DNA from: Bremia lactucae
Taxonomy: Eukaryota; Oomycota; Peronosporomycetes; Peronosporales; Peronosporaceae
DNA length: 36,248 nucleotides
Assembly: GCF_004359215.1 (NCBI RefSeq)
Contig: NC_090628.1
Span: 1,187,634-1,223,881, forward strand
Reading direction: 5' to 3'
In this document: piece after piece, positions 1 to 9,061 of the stretch
How the letters are laid out: every line of letters starts with the position of its first letter
How positions within the stretch are numbered: the first letter of the stretch is position 1
The notes under the pieces: model-generated
Seen by the model: the letters and a program-made list of their open reading frames with translations, nothing else
Databases searched by the model: none
Told to the model about the DNA's origin: nothing
Made by a program: the position numbers and the translations under genes

Positions 1-902
1 TTAATGATCTAGTGCTACTCTCTACGGTAAACTTACCTAAGCGATTAGTCACTAATGTGGGTAGCAGTAAACTACTACCCAAGTTCATTGGGCCTTTCCG
101 TGTACTGCATCGAAGAGGCAATGCGTACACAATAGAATTGCCACGTAGGATGCGAACGCATCCTACGTTTTACGTTGGTCGGCTCCGCCCGTACCATCAG
201 TACGCGGCTTCTTCCGAGGACGGATTTGACCACCCTTTTCAAGAATCCCCAAAAGATTCTTGTGACCGCGAACCAGGTTCTCATGTTGAACCTAAAGTTT
301 CTCATGCTTGTTCCGAAGATCCTCGAAACTACGATGAGCTGATGACAGCTCATCGCGAACAGCATGATAGTTCCGCTCGTACATCAACATGGAGTACGCA
401 CTCTTCGAACGGTTTTCCAACAGCTCGATATGGTGAGTCTGCACCGTCTGCTCAAACGAGCGATGCTTGCCGCGCTCGTATTTAAATCCCTCCTCCAAAT
501 CATGGAGGAAGTGATCGATTTTGTCGATCGTCGACATTAGATCCGAAATACGGTTCGGATCTAATTTTCTCTCCTCCACCACAACCATTGGTGGATTCCC
601 ACGGTGGTCAACTTTTCCTTGTGGAACGTATCCAGAACCACCGTGATGTGAAGGGGTAGCGAACGAGTTATCTTGTTCACTGGCGTGGTTACACACCTTT
701 ACATGACAGCTGGGAGCCTCGTTCCCAGCTAATTGCTGACGTTGAGGGCTTCGTCCGTCAGTATGACGACCCATCCGATAATTCAGAAGGCCCATCGGAA
801 AACACGCGCCCCTGGCGCTTGCAAAACGATTGCAAAACGTCAATCGCATCCCGCATCTCAATAGAGATGCGAGCCCTTCCCCAGGGCGAAGAAAGGGAAT
901 AA
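1..902 (+). pseudogene. Gypsy G1 pol 3' end: integrase C-terminus and chromodomain (broken)
   Basis: The first part (to 485) contains the post-core integrase module with SKLLPKFIGPF, GNAYTIELP and HPTFYVGRLRPYHQY, typical of gypsy pol. A stop ends this frame at 485. The chromodomain follows in another frame at about 600-775 (FLVERIQNHRDVKG, stop, then YLVHWRGY and HDSWEPRSQL). Chromodomains in gypsy elements bind modified histones and steer integration. A TAG at about 658 interrupts the chromodomain where the G3 copy reads through. The + frame stays open to about 902 and overlaps the antisense ORF tail-to-tail. It is a pseudogene, and its catalytic residues lie left of the window. Confidence 0.85.
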
Positions 903-1919
903 ACATCCCCTTTTACCCTCTTCGAGTTGTCAACACAACACGGACAGGGATCACCCCACTTGAGGCATGGAAGCCCAGCCTCACGTGACAGCCGATGCAA
1001 TTTATACTTTGCACCGGTTGGAGTTCGTTTCTCAAACTTAACGCGGTTCGCGTTAAGTTGTTGAAGCCAGGCTTCGCGTCCAATGTCTTTGACATTGCGA
1101 ATGGACGCGCTCCAGGCTTGTATAAGCGAGACTTTATCTCGCTTATTGTTGCCACTAAACCATCGATGCTTAAGAAAAGCATCGAGATAAAATCTTCCTC
1201 AGCGCGAAAGTTCTTTGCGCTGGGATCAAGGCCATGTAGCTTTTCGCAACAAATAAGATATATTTATTGTGAGAAGTAGTTTCTCCAGACATGCTATTGA
1301 TCAGCCGTTCTGACAAAAGCCACGGCTTCTTTACATGGGCGAGATGAGACAGTTTAGTGTCTTCACTCCTCTGAGTGGTACCCACTGAAGCAGGGGTACC
1401 ACAAGAACATTTATAACGATGGCTTACGCCATCGTCATCACCTTGCACAGAAACAGGTGCAGGTGACCATACGGGAGACAGAACGGGCGATGAGGGATCA
1501 TCCTCATCGTCGGAACCAAATAGACTATTAACTCGTTTATCAGAATGAGCCCTCTCATTCGAAGGCTCATAGTCAGCCGCCTGACGTCTATCAGGCGACT
1601 GTTCTACTCTCCCCGAGTCGGCAATTTTGTCCGATTCGCATTCGTAGTCGACCTCCAAAGAGGGGTTGTATTCACGTGGTGAATCACCACGTGCACCCGC
1701 AACATCTAGTGTTGCGCGAGTGGAAGATACTACGGCAGACATTATGTCTGCCGCAAGAGATAGCAATGCGTCACCCGCGGCTGCACGAACCGCAGCCGAA
1801 GGCGCAGCACTGTCGTCACCCCGCATGAGTTGATCCTTCATGCGATGGAATTTGAAATGATGGATCTGACCAATCAACGTCGTTTTAAAAATGAAGTGGT
1901 CACATAGCGACCACTCCAT
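758..1919 (-). pseudogene. Antisense ORF of gypsy G1 (unknown function, two frameshifts)
   Basis: On the strand opposite pol, an ORF starts at 1919 (MEWSL...) close to the polypurine tract and runs to 758, converging with the chromodomain. It has an Ala-rich N-terminal third (AAVRAAAGDALLSLAAD), an acidic/Ser/Pro middle (SLFGSDDEDDPSSP), a block around KKPWLLSERL and GETT, and a C-terminal Cys-rich stretch (GLPCLKWGDPCPCC) that could bind metal. One-base deletions near 1245 and 1190, relative to the G4 copy, split it into three frames. Homologues occupy the same place in G3 (30661-31896) and G4 (35398-36248). I do not recognise the family. Gag-like, accessory or domesticated origins are all possible. 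Confidence 0.7.
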
Positions 1920-1947
1920 TCAATGACAGTCAGACTAATTGTCGTTT

Positions 1948-1959
1948 AAGGAGAAGGGG
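1948..1959 (+). other. Polypurine tract of gypsy G1
   Basis: AAGGAGAAGGGG lies three bases before the LTR start (TGTAACGGGG at 1963). In LTR elements this primes plus-strand DNA synthesis, so it shows that G1 runs left to right. Confidence 0.75.
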
Positions 1960-1962
1960 TGA

Positions 1963-2837
1963 TGTAACGGGGTGTATCGTTACATGAGATCAACACTTAA
2001 AGGTTGTTAATTAATATATTGCCTAGAAGGTAGATAATATTTGGAAAACATTACTTTATGTTGTAATGTTCAAAGATCTTATCCATAAATAGGTATAGAC
2101 TATTATATCAATTTATCCCGCAGACTAATCATCTGTAGATGTAAACAGAAGAGAGATACAGATAAGATAAGATAAGATTTCAATTGCATGTTTAGTATTA
2201 GTTTATAATTAAGTTAGAGTTAACAGATAGAAAGAAGAGATACTTATTAATATTAATACAGTTTTCATTTTACCCTCTTCAATCTAGTTACCTTAAAGAG
2301 AAGTCTTCCTCTGCATGTACTAGTGTACGTGAAATAACGTAAGACACCACTCGCAACTGAAGCAGTGTGAAGTAGACTTGTCCTAAATGTTGAAGATTGA
2401 TGTGTTCATCGAAAGTGTTGCGCTTGCATATGCGTGTATAGGGGATCGTATCACAATTTTATACGGAAAATTTGAATACTCAGTAATGGTGTGTTGTGGC
2501 TCAGTCGGGTAAAGCATTGTAGTGCATCCCACTAGTCACAGGTTCGATACCAGGTGACGATTGAAAGTAAAACCTTCGGAAACTGGCGTTTGGGGGCCAC
2601 CAGCATTACCGCCAAATAGTTACGTTCCCAATTTACGGTAGTCCACAGATGTGGAAAACGTGGCTTAGCGAAGGATAGGAAAGAATTAACGGTAGGATAA
2701 AGTTAACGGTAACATTGAGATAAACGCAAAATATAACTTACTTGCCGGTTTGCAATCTCGACCGTAAGCCCATCTTCAAACTCATAGCGTTACGTAATGC
2801 AACATTAAAGTATTACAAGTCGTAGTGCCCAGTTACA
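1963..2837 (+). repeat. 3' LTR of gypsy G1, interrupted by a nested solo LTR
   Basis: The LTR runs 1963-2387 and resumes at 2805-2837. Without the insert and the duplicated 5 bp it is 453 bp, the same as the intact G4 LTR (34904-35356). It begins TGTAACGGGG and ends GTTACA. The first 22 bases form an imperfect foldback (TGTAACG...CGTTACA) that is also present in G3 and G4. The body is AT-rich. Confidence 0.85.
2388..2804 (+). repeat. Solo LTR, family S1 copy 1, with embedded tRNA-like module
   Basis: A 417-bp element starts TGTTGAAG and ends GCAACA, flanked by CTAAA (2383-2387) and TTAAA (2805-2809), a 5-bp target duplication with one change. It sits inside the G1 LTR, whose sequence resumes after it. 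At about 2492-2560 it contains a tRNA-like stretch: GTGGCTCAGTCGGGTAAAGC resembles a D-arm/A box and GGTTCGATACC is a B box. Two more copies (33311-33742 and 34232-34685) have the same ends and the same internal module. Confidence 0.82.
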
Positions 2838-2990
2838 CCTGTGGACTTTTCAGTCAATACTTCGGAGTCGTCATTGCGAGTGGCCAAAGCGAGCCTAACG
2901 AATGTGGTAATACCTTACGCTTTCAATTTAACGCCGATTTTGGGACTTAAGCATTACTTCTTAAGCTCAATCAAGACGGGTGAAAGATTT

Positions 2991-3071
2991 GTCAGCTGTG
3001 GGATTTGAACCCACGCGTTCGAGAACATTACGACCTGAACGTAACCCCTTAGACCACTCGGGCAAACTGAC
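2991..3071 (-). tRNA. tRNA-Leu (anticodon CAG), copy 1
   Basis: The minus strand folds as an 81-nt type II tRNA: acceptor GTCAGTT pairs with AGCTGAC, the D-arm is GCCCGAGTGGTCTAAGGGG, the anticodon stem TTACG/CGTAA encloses loop TTCAGGT (anticodon CAG), a long variable arm follows, and the T-arm is GTGGGTTCAAATCCCAC. It would read CUG leucine codons. The body is identical in all three copies in this window although the flanks have diverged. No clear T4 terminator follows directly. Confidence 0.93.
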
Positions 3072-3456
3072 TTGTTGATGCAAAGGATTCCTTTTGTTAT
3101 ATATATTTAATTTATATTCTCAAACTGCTCAAACTTTTCTTCCACCATCTTCCGCAAGATGGATATGACAGCTGTATTATAGCTCCTATTGCTTTGCCAC
3201 CTCCCTCCGAAGCCTCTCGGCCGTTCGTTAGATTCCGCTGCGTGTCTCTATCGTGATCCAGCCTGCCCTGCTGAGACGCCCAGGTCGCTCTGCTATCCTA
3301 GGTACCTCCGGATCTCCGCTGAACGCCATGGAAGCCTCAAATCCTGACGTGTCATCGGCTCTAGCGGCACCATCGTTAGCGACGAGCCGATAAACGCGCC
3401 ACACGATGCTCCTCTCTTACAATGACTGTGCCGAGTGATGCTGGCCCACCGACTCG

Positions 3457-3868
3457 ATTAATTGCAAATGGTGTCTCCCACTGACGGCTTTGTCGTGCCG
3501 CTGCTATCGACAGCATAGTTTATTGACTGTTTGTACCGATTTTGTACGCAAAAGAAGATCGCATCACATTGTAGCTCAATCGGTAAGATGTGGCACCACT
3601 AATGAGAGGTTCCGACTCCTTCCCCGTCAATGTCCGGAAGCTTAAATATATAGAGAACTGATGTTTGGCCTGCCAGATAATGACGTGTCCCATTTATGTT
3701 GCTGTGACAACAGAAGGAAAGTAACGTGCTTAAAAACTTATGGTCGATAGAAACGAATGGCCAGTAGCATTCCGTAGGAACAAATGGACGTAAGATCAAT
3801 TCACTCACGAAAAACACACTCAATTAACATACTAACTTCTGGTGTTACATACTCGACCACAAGCAACA
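3457..3868 (+). repeat. Solo LTR, family L2 copy 1, with tRNA-like module
   Basis: About 412 bp, ending ...CCACAAGCAACA at 3868. The start is uncertain: I place it after ACTCG (3452-3456), which nearly matches ACTCC following the end (3869-3873), but the expected 5' TG is not visible. At about 3565-3630 it has a tRNA-like stretch (TAGCTCAATCGGTAAGA, then GAGGTTCCGACTC) about 108 bp from the start, followed by GATGTTTGG...CTGCCAGATAATGACG, a block shared with copia A and S1 LTRs. Other copies are at 17243-17649 and 25694-26105. Confidence 0.65.
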
Positions 3869-4091
3869 ACTCCACAAGATTGAGACCTGTTAAAATTCTC
3901 AGGCAGCAACCTGCGTGTGAAGATCAGCGATGTTTATGTTCAAATAGTACGTTGCCTTCGCAGGTAATTCTTTTTGGCCTTTTCTTTAAACGGCGACTCA
4001 GAGAGACAAGCGGGCACGATCATGCTTCAAAGTTACACCCTCAGGCGTAAGTTGATTTGAGATGATGTTGTAAAACGAATTACTAAACTCT

Positions 4092-4579
4092 TGTCAAGTT
4101 GCCTTGTGGTCGGGACTGCAAGACCAAAAGGTGAGATTATGATTGAGTTAGGTCCGACCTTTTGTTCTTAGTCTTAATTGTCTAAACAATCATAATTCAA
4201 TCAATCTTTCATTGTCCAATCAACCAACACGTCCATTAGTCTCAACTTGTCTAATCAATCACAATCAGATCAATGTCAGTGTCCCAACTACGACTTCACC
4301 TATCTCTAAATGGCGAGGTTTAAAAAAGTTCCCATCAATCCACTTGACCAGCCTCATAACCGCTCTCTAATTAACAACTCAGAGCGAATCTTTCTTATTA
4401 ATAATTCAGAACTACTGCAATCGCAAACAAGTATCTATCTTTCTTAACGAAGCTAATCAAAAAGGAAGTAGAGGTAGGCCGTTTCTTATTTTTAATCAGA
4501 TGATGCTTAAGTTGTTCCAACTCTAACAAGCAACATGCAATTGTTAGATTGCGAAACAGTCACAACATCACCTTTAAAA
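4092..4579 (-). repeat. Copia LTR (element E, 3' LTR), with a 207-bp insertion
   Basis: On the minus strand the LTR would begin TGTTAAAGGTGATGTTGTGACTG and end at TTGACA (TGTCAAG at 4092 on +). The start is mutated, so the inner end reads TTTTAAAG. It is the same family as the LTRs at 16682-16967, 19688-19937, 23843-24091 and 26329-26598. Relative to those, about 4287-4493 is an extra AT-rich block inserted after GTGTCCCA, of unknown nature and without obvious terminal repeats. Confidence 0.7.
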
Positions 4580-4738
4580 TTCTGCTTGAGATTCGCAACG
4601 AATTTGTTGTATTTGTCTTTTGCAAGTGCCTTAGTCATGCCATCGGCTACCATGTGTTTAGTGGACTTGTATTCCAGTTCAATAATCTTCTTTTCCACTT
4701 CCTCACGGATATAGTGGTATTTAATGTTGATATGCTTA
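4570..4738 (-). pseudogene. Copia E RNase H C-terminal fragment
   Basis: The minus strand encodes HINIKYHYIREEVEKK and MVADGMTKALAKDK, the end of the Ty1/copia RNase H domain that precedes the 3' LTR. The upstream part of the same domain (QEAIWLRLLLK and onward) is found at 11152-11333, on the other side of gypsy G2. The two halves join at the G2 target duplication. The frame then runs on into the LTR. Confidence 0.8.
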
Positions 4739-5181
4739 TGTAACACTTAAACGTCAAGAAAGCTGATAGGACTCTAATGGCCAAGCTTTGGCAAAGAGCG
4801 GCTAGTAGGAAAGGAGTTTCTTCTGCTGAAAGCAAATTGAGAAGTGATTTATTAAGCTGACTGCTTATGGATTGCCCTTTGGCCAACTAGATTTACGCTT
4901 GAGCTATCTAGGTTCTATACCAAGAACTATCATACGCTAAGCTCATCTAGCACCTATTTTACCAGCCATAGTGTCTATGAACCTCATTAGTATGGATTAC
5001 CCTATCTTGGAATATATCCCATACGAGATAGTTAGTGTTTTTAGTATATTTAAGCCAACTACATTAAGGTAAACGATCCTTAAACTTTTATTAATAGAAA
5101 TATCGGTAGAGACAATTATGCATATGTAGTTATGTCTAATGACGTAGTTGAAGTTACTGATAATACTGCCTCTACGTCACA
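4739..5181 (-). repeat. 3' LTR of gypsy G2
   Basis: 443 bp, matching 10714-11146 along its length, with shared landmarks such as CCAGCCATAGTGT and AGAGACAATTATGCATAT. On the minus strand it is preceded by a purine-rich GAAAAGAGGTCA (5182-5193), a likely polypurine tract. Confidence 0.8.
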
Positions 5182-6607
5182 TGACCTCTTTTCAAAAAGA
5201 CGGCTAGTTATTGAACTGCTTTGGTCGTATCTTGTTGTTCCAGTAGAGGTCATTGAGTCCTGGAATCTGCCTTTGATCTCCACGGGCTCCCAAGTTGCGT
5301 CATCTTTCGATATACTGTGGCTTTCTCTTGTACTTCTAAGTTGCGTCATCTTTCGATATACTGTGGCTTTCTATTGTACTTGCGATGATTGACGGCTGCT
5401 TTAACAAGTTGTCCTTCGGTTTCTCCGGCTAAGACAATCTTGTTCACTTGGTGCGTTTGTTTTGGGTCTTTACGATTCGGTTTTAGCAAAGACGTGTAGA
5501 GCACTGGATGCAACTTCAATCCTTTCGATATCCCTAGCTCAAAGGAATCTTTCGAAATGTTCTATAACAGGGAAACGGTCAAAAGTATCGTGGAGCAATT
5601 TCCTTCGACTGTGCATATCCTTTGAGAAAAATGTCCAGGTTGTTGCCGTTCAAAAGCACTAAGTCGCTGACTTCAAAGTTCTGCACAAGTCGGTTCTTGT
5701 CGTATTAGACTTCATGCGTTTTTGCACTTCACTCATTCGGTCTTGTGCGGCCTTGAGGCGAGTTTCTTGTCAATTTAAAGATATATTGCATTTTTAAGTC
5801 CAAATTTTTAAACTCAGCATCAGATGCCACATCATCTGGCATATAGGCCACATACCCTAGCTCTACTTAAAAGGGTGATATTCCAATTGTTGAATGTACG
5901 CGTCGGTTGTAGGCAATTTGTGCCAAGCGCAAATAGCTATTCCAGTTATCTTGGGCTGGATTAACGACGCCTCGAAGATAGTCTCCGATAAAACGATCCG
6001 TCAGTTTGAGGTCGAAACGTGGATGACAGGTTGTGTTGTGTCCCAGGCGCACTCACAATACTCTGCTATAACTTAGATGTGAGTTTATAGTCGCGATCGG
6101 ATGTTATGTTTTTGGTAGTCCGTGATCATTCAGATAGTTTTTAATGAACGCATTAAAGATCCCCGTTGCTTTGTCGGTTGATTTTGCCGCGACAAATTTA
6201 CTCGCTCTGTGATGCGGTCGAAAATTACAATGATGGCATTGTTCCCTTCAGCACTGGTTGGAAGTGACACGACGAAGTCCATCGACCGGTAGGTATGTCT
6301 AATGGTTGAGTAGTCCTGGCAATTTTGTTTGCCTTGCCTTATTGCGCTGGCACATCTAGCATGTATTGACATGTCGCATGATGCGCTTCATCATCTTTGG
6401 CCGGTAGTATCGCTCACGTACTACCAAGTAGGTTTTATAAAACTCAGGATGGCCTGCCGTTACTGCGTCATGATTCTCACAGATAACTCGGTTTTTTTTA
6501 GATCTTCGTCATCGGTAATGTACAAACGTGGAGTCTCGTCTTCTCCAGTTTGGCAGTACAGCGTACCATCTTTTGAGGAATACTTGGGCACTGTATCACC
6601 TTGTTAA
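5182..6607 (-). pseudogene. Gypsy G2 integrase and chromodomain-like C-terminus (broken)
   Basis: Minus-strand pieces: a zinc-binding remnant near 6330-6420 (ending in HVNTC, stop, MCQRNK), the core with SMDFVVSLP (first catalytic Asp, about 6295-6270), a second region with MITDY, then RFIGDYLRG, VNPAQDNWNSYL and AYNRRVHSTIG (5867-6052). Near 5235-5295 DDATWEPVEIKG looks like the end of a chromodomain. A 46-bp tandem duplication (5292-5337 and 5338-5381) lies in this tail. The frame is broken many times. I could not place the catalytic Glu. Confidence 0.72.
5292..5381. repeat. Tandem duplication, 46-bp period, two copies
   Basis: AAGTTGCGTCATCTTTCGAT... occurs at 5292 and again at 5338 with almost no change. 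It lies inside the decayed chromodomain end of G2 and does not keep the reading frame (46 is not a multiple of three). Confidence 0.85.
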
Positions 6608-7324
6608 GCTTTTTGATTTTCCATTGTAGCTCCTTGTCCACAGATACAACGATTTTGCTGTTTGGATAACCTTTACCAAAGTTGCCACAATTTTACGATT
6701 CTAAGCAGTATCCAGTAACCCCTGCAAGCTGACATGGGCAGCGTTCCGCTCAAACTCCTAATTTCGTGATAATGCATTAGCGACTGTGTGGAATCACCGG
6801 AACATCCACTTGAAACAATGGTTGAAACTCAGCGATCTCTTCGAATCATCGTGCAACTCGCCGATTCGTTGTCTTCTGAATTAAGAGCATCTCAATGCTT
6901 GTGATCAGTCCACTGTAAACGTACGATCCAGAAGGTACACTCACCACACTTTAAGAGCATACAGGATTGCAAGTAGCTCTTGTTCCCAAACAGGATGTTT
7001 CGATTCGGCTCGCTTCATCTTTCGACCGGTGAAAGCAACTGGGCGCTCAATCCCTCCCTCCTTTTGAAACACGACACCTTAAATGGCGAAATTGAGGCGT
7101 TCATTCGGAGGCCAAAAGGTTGCGTAAAGTCAGTAAAAGCGGTGGCGATTTCAAGCGTCGTTTAAGTTCTTCAAAACAGGTCCATTGATCGTTTGTGAGC
7201 TGAATGTGCTCTCGAGATCTGTTACCAATCGCGTCAGCTGCAACCAGCTGAATGCAAATGAACATTTGCTCTTCCATGTTTGTCTGCATTCCGTTTCTGA
7301 CAATCCACTGCGTTAGCAATGGAA
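6608..7324 (-). pseudogene. Gypsy G2 RNase H domain (broken)
   Basis: The minus strand shows LTNDQWTCFEELKRRLKSP (about 7210-7155), then PVAFTGRKMKRAESKHPVWE and LLAILYALKVW (about 7070-6955), then a motif like VYLLDRTFTVD and VANALSRN near 6770. This is the usual order of the gypsy RNase H domain after RT. Stops and frame changes are frequent. Its junction with RT is replaced by a fragment of another gypsy family (7325-7740). Confidence 0.72.
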
Positions 7325-7740
7325 TCCTGAACGAGACGGATTACTGATTCTCGAGTCAGCAGAAGTTCCTCTGCTGACTCATTCGTTTTGTCTTTTTTTC
7401 AGTACGCTTTGTGCGCACTGCCATGAAATCTTTCTCATCTTCGATGTCGATTTCTTCGACATCACTCGCATCGTTGTTAACTTCGACGCGTGATGAGCAT
7501 GAGCCAAAAATGGTTTTGTTTGTGCGAATCCCCTCCTTTTAAACTAGAGAATCCTCTAATTGGATGGGTATGCGAGGATGGCGTAAGCCATTCACGAAGA
7601 ACAGTGTATGCTTTGTAGACGCATGCACCATATCATTGATGGCAAATTCGACCATCGGTAAAAACTCGCTCCAATTCGGATTCGTTTGCCTTTGATGCTT
7701 TCGTGTAATGGCTCCGCAAATTAGGCAAAGTTCTTACAGA
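7325..7740 (-). pseudogene. G1-type integrase fragment inserted in gypsy G2
   Basis: The minus strand encodes FLPMVEFAINDMVHASTKHT followed by FVNGLRHPR. This matches the integrase end of the G1/G3 family (29510-29620) and not G2. It lies between G2 RT and RNase H, where it does not belong. Like G1/G3 it carries tight foldbacks (arms 7353-7363/7370-7380, 11 bp; arms 7443-7450/7456-7463, 8 bp), unlike the G2 sequence around it. No target duplication was found, so the mechanism is unclear. Confidence 0.68.
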
Positions 7741-7744
7741 ACCA

Positions 7745-8660
7745 AAATATGTACACGTTAGTCCCTAGAAAGCTTTCCATGTGTTTTTTGGGCTTGGGAA
7801 TGGCCAATCTGCGATTGTCTTTACCTGTTCGGGTCCCCGGACGCTTTTTTTTCGACGAAGTCCCCTAGGCACGGAATCTCGCCCACGCAGAATTGGCACT
7901 TGAACAACTATATGTAAAGTTGTTGCTCTTCACATCGCTTCAGCACCCCGTCTAAGGACTGAATGTGTTCTTAGATATCTTTATTTTATGTGAGATGTCG
8001 TCAAAATAGACCTTCATCACATCTTTAAGGTTACAAATTGCAAGAGACGATTCTAAACGACCACTGAGTTCCATTGGAGTGACGAGGTATTCGAAAAGTT
8101 TGTCAGGAAGTGAAAAAGCCGTAAACGGGATATCCGATTCGCGTATTTAACTTTGGTAGTAACCCAAAAGTAGGACCATACATGAGAAATATTGACTGCC
8201 GCCATGGCGTCGTAGGTGCTTCATTGCTGCAGCATTGGTATCCCCGGCAAGAAAATTGCCAGATTAAGCTGACGATAATCTAGTTTACTGCGCCAACACA
8301 GGTTTCTTGGCACAGAACGTCGGCGCTGAATAGGCCGATGTACTTGGTTAAATAATGCCAGCTTGAACCATCTCTTTGGTTTAGTCTTGGATTGTTTGGC
8401 GTTCTTCGGGACTTTGGCGCCATTACTCCTTACTGAAATGGGCTGTAATAAGCCGCGTCGTACCATGCCGGCCCATATGGCCATGCTGCCGATGAGAGTT
8501 GAAGATCTCGCGGCTCTGAGCTACGCGAGGCTAGATGTCGTCCATGTACACGATAAAATGGGCGTTTTTTTTTGTTTGGGCAGCCTTAGTTGAGCTTTAT
8601 CGGAGCTGTTCACCTTGATGCGAGGCGAAACTTCGATATCTGGGTTTTGTTCGCGTAGCC
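7745..8660 (-). pseudogene. Gypsy G2 reverse transcriptase (broken)
   Basis: RT motifs appear on the minus strand: SKLDYRQLN (about 8285-8255), the catalytic box VYFDDIS (about 8010-7990, Asp-Asp kept), and PEQVKTIADWPFPSPKN (about 7830-7785), which is the region joining RT to RNase H. The order and spacing fit gypsy RT. Frameshifts and stops break it. Confidence 0.75.
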
Positions 8661-8663
8661 ACA

Positions 8664-9060
8664 TCAAACTAAAATTATATCTTTGTTTTCAGGACCGAAC
8701 ATAAGTTGGAATGTTCCAGATGTCAGTGGGAATCCAGATATCTTGAGGTTAATTTTTAATAGTTTGACGGGGTCGCTGGACAACTTGGTCATATTCAAGT
8801 TGACTTGCATCATTTCTCCTTCATTTTCCTCAAGTTCAAGTTTTCCACCAACATCCCAGAATACCATTTCAGAATGCCGCAGAGGTTGTAGCCGTTGTCG
8901 GTGAAAATGGTGACGGACCTTGCTTGATCCGCTGTCTTAAAACCTTGGGCTTCGGCTTCGAGGATTGCATAAAGTGCGCCGCTGATGTACCGGTTTGATT
9001 TCTTCAGCCTCTTTCATGCGCATAATCGCGGTGGACAACTGAATCGACGAAAGCATGCGC
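8664..9060 (-). pseudogene. Gypsy G2 protease region (degenerate)
   Basis: Between the zinc knuckle and RT, the minus strand has a 67-codon open stretch (8664-8867: KLELEENEGEMMQV, PVKLLKINLKISG) and upstream ADQARSVTIFTDNGYNLCGIL. The position is that of a retropepsin. I see TDNG but no clean DSG/DTG active site, so the identification rests on location. Confidence 0.45.
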
Positions 9061-9061
9061 G

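Larger units (their letters stand above)
1..2837 (+). mobile_element. Gypsy element G1, 3' part (chromodomain Ty3/gypsy), truncated by window edge
   Basis: The + strand holds, in order, the integrase C-terminus, a chromodomain, a convergent antisense ORF, a polypurine tract and a 3' LTR starting TGTAACGGGG. The purine-rich AAGGAGAAGGGG just before the LTR fixes the element's orientation as +. The LTR is split by a solo LTR at 2388-2804. Its last 28 bp resume at 2810 after a 5-bp duplication and end in GTTACA at 2837. A near-identical inverted copy of its right half lies at 34904-36248. The gag, protease and RT lie outside the window or are lost. Stops and frameshifts show that it is not active as it stands. 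Confidence 0.85.
2838..4091 (+). repeat. Duplicated tRNA unit, copy 1 (partial)
   Basis: This is nearly identical to 25090-26328 in the same orientation and matches 17243-18290 inverted. It holds tRNA-Leu (minus) and an L2-type solo LTR. Homology to the other copies begins right at the G1 LTR end, so G1 probably inserted into this unit. The tRNA-Ala half would then lie left of the window, which is an inference. The stretch 3072-3456 is moderately GC-rich with no convincing gene, and 3874-4091 has no recognisable gene. Confidence 0.8.

Noticed and set aside
12..485. Host chromatin or effector gene at the left edge
   Set aside because: The motifs are those of a gypsy integrase tail, and the element's chromodomain, polypurine tract and LTR follow in order.
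2492..2560. Functional tRNA gene in solo LTR S1
   Set aside because: The acceptor stem does not close and copies differ in the anticodon region, so I treat it as a tRNA-derived module rather than a tRNA gene.
3565..3630. Functional tRNA gene in LTR L2
   Set aside because: Only A-box and B-box regions are recognisable; no full cloverleaf forms.
3784..4050. 88-codon ORF repeated at 26021-26287
   Set aside because: It spans an LTR end into flanking sequence and has no recognisable domain; identity simply reflects the recent duplication.
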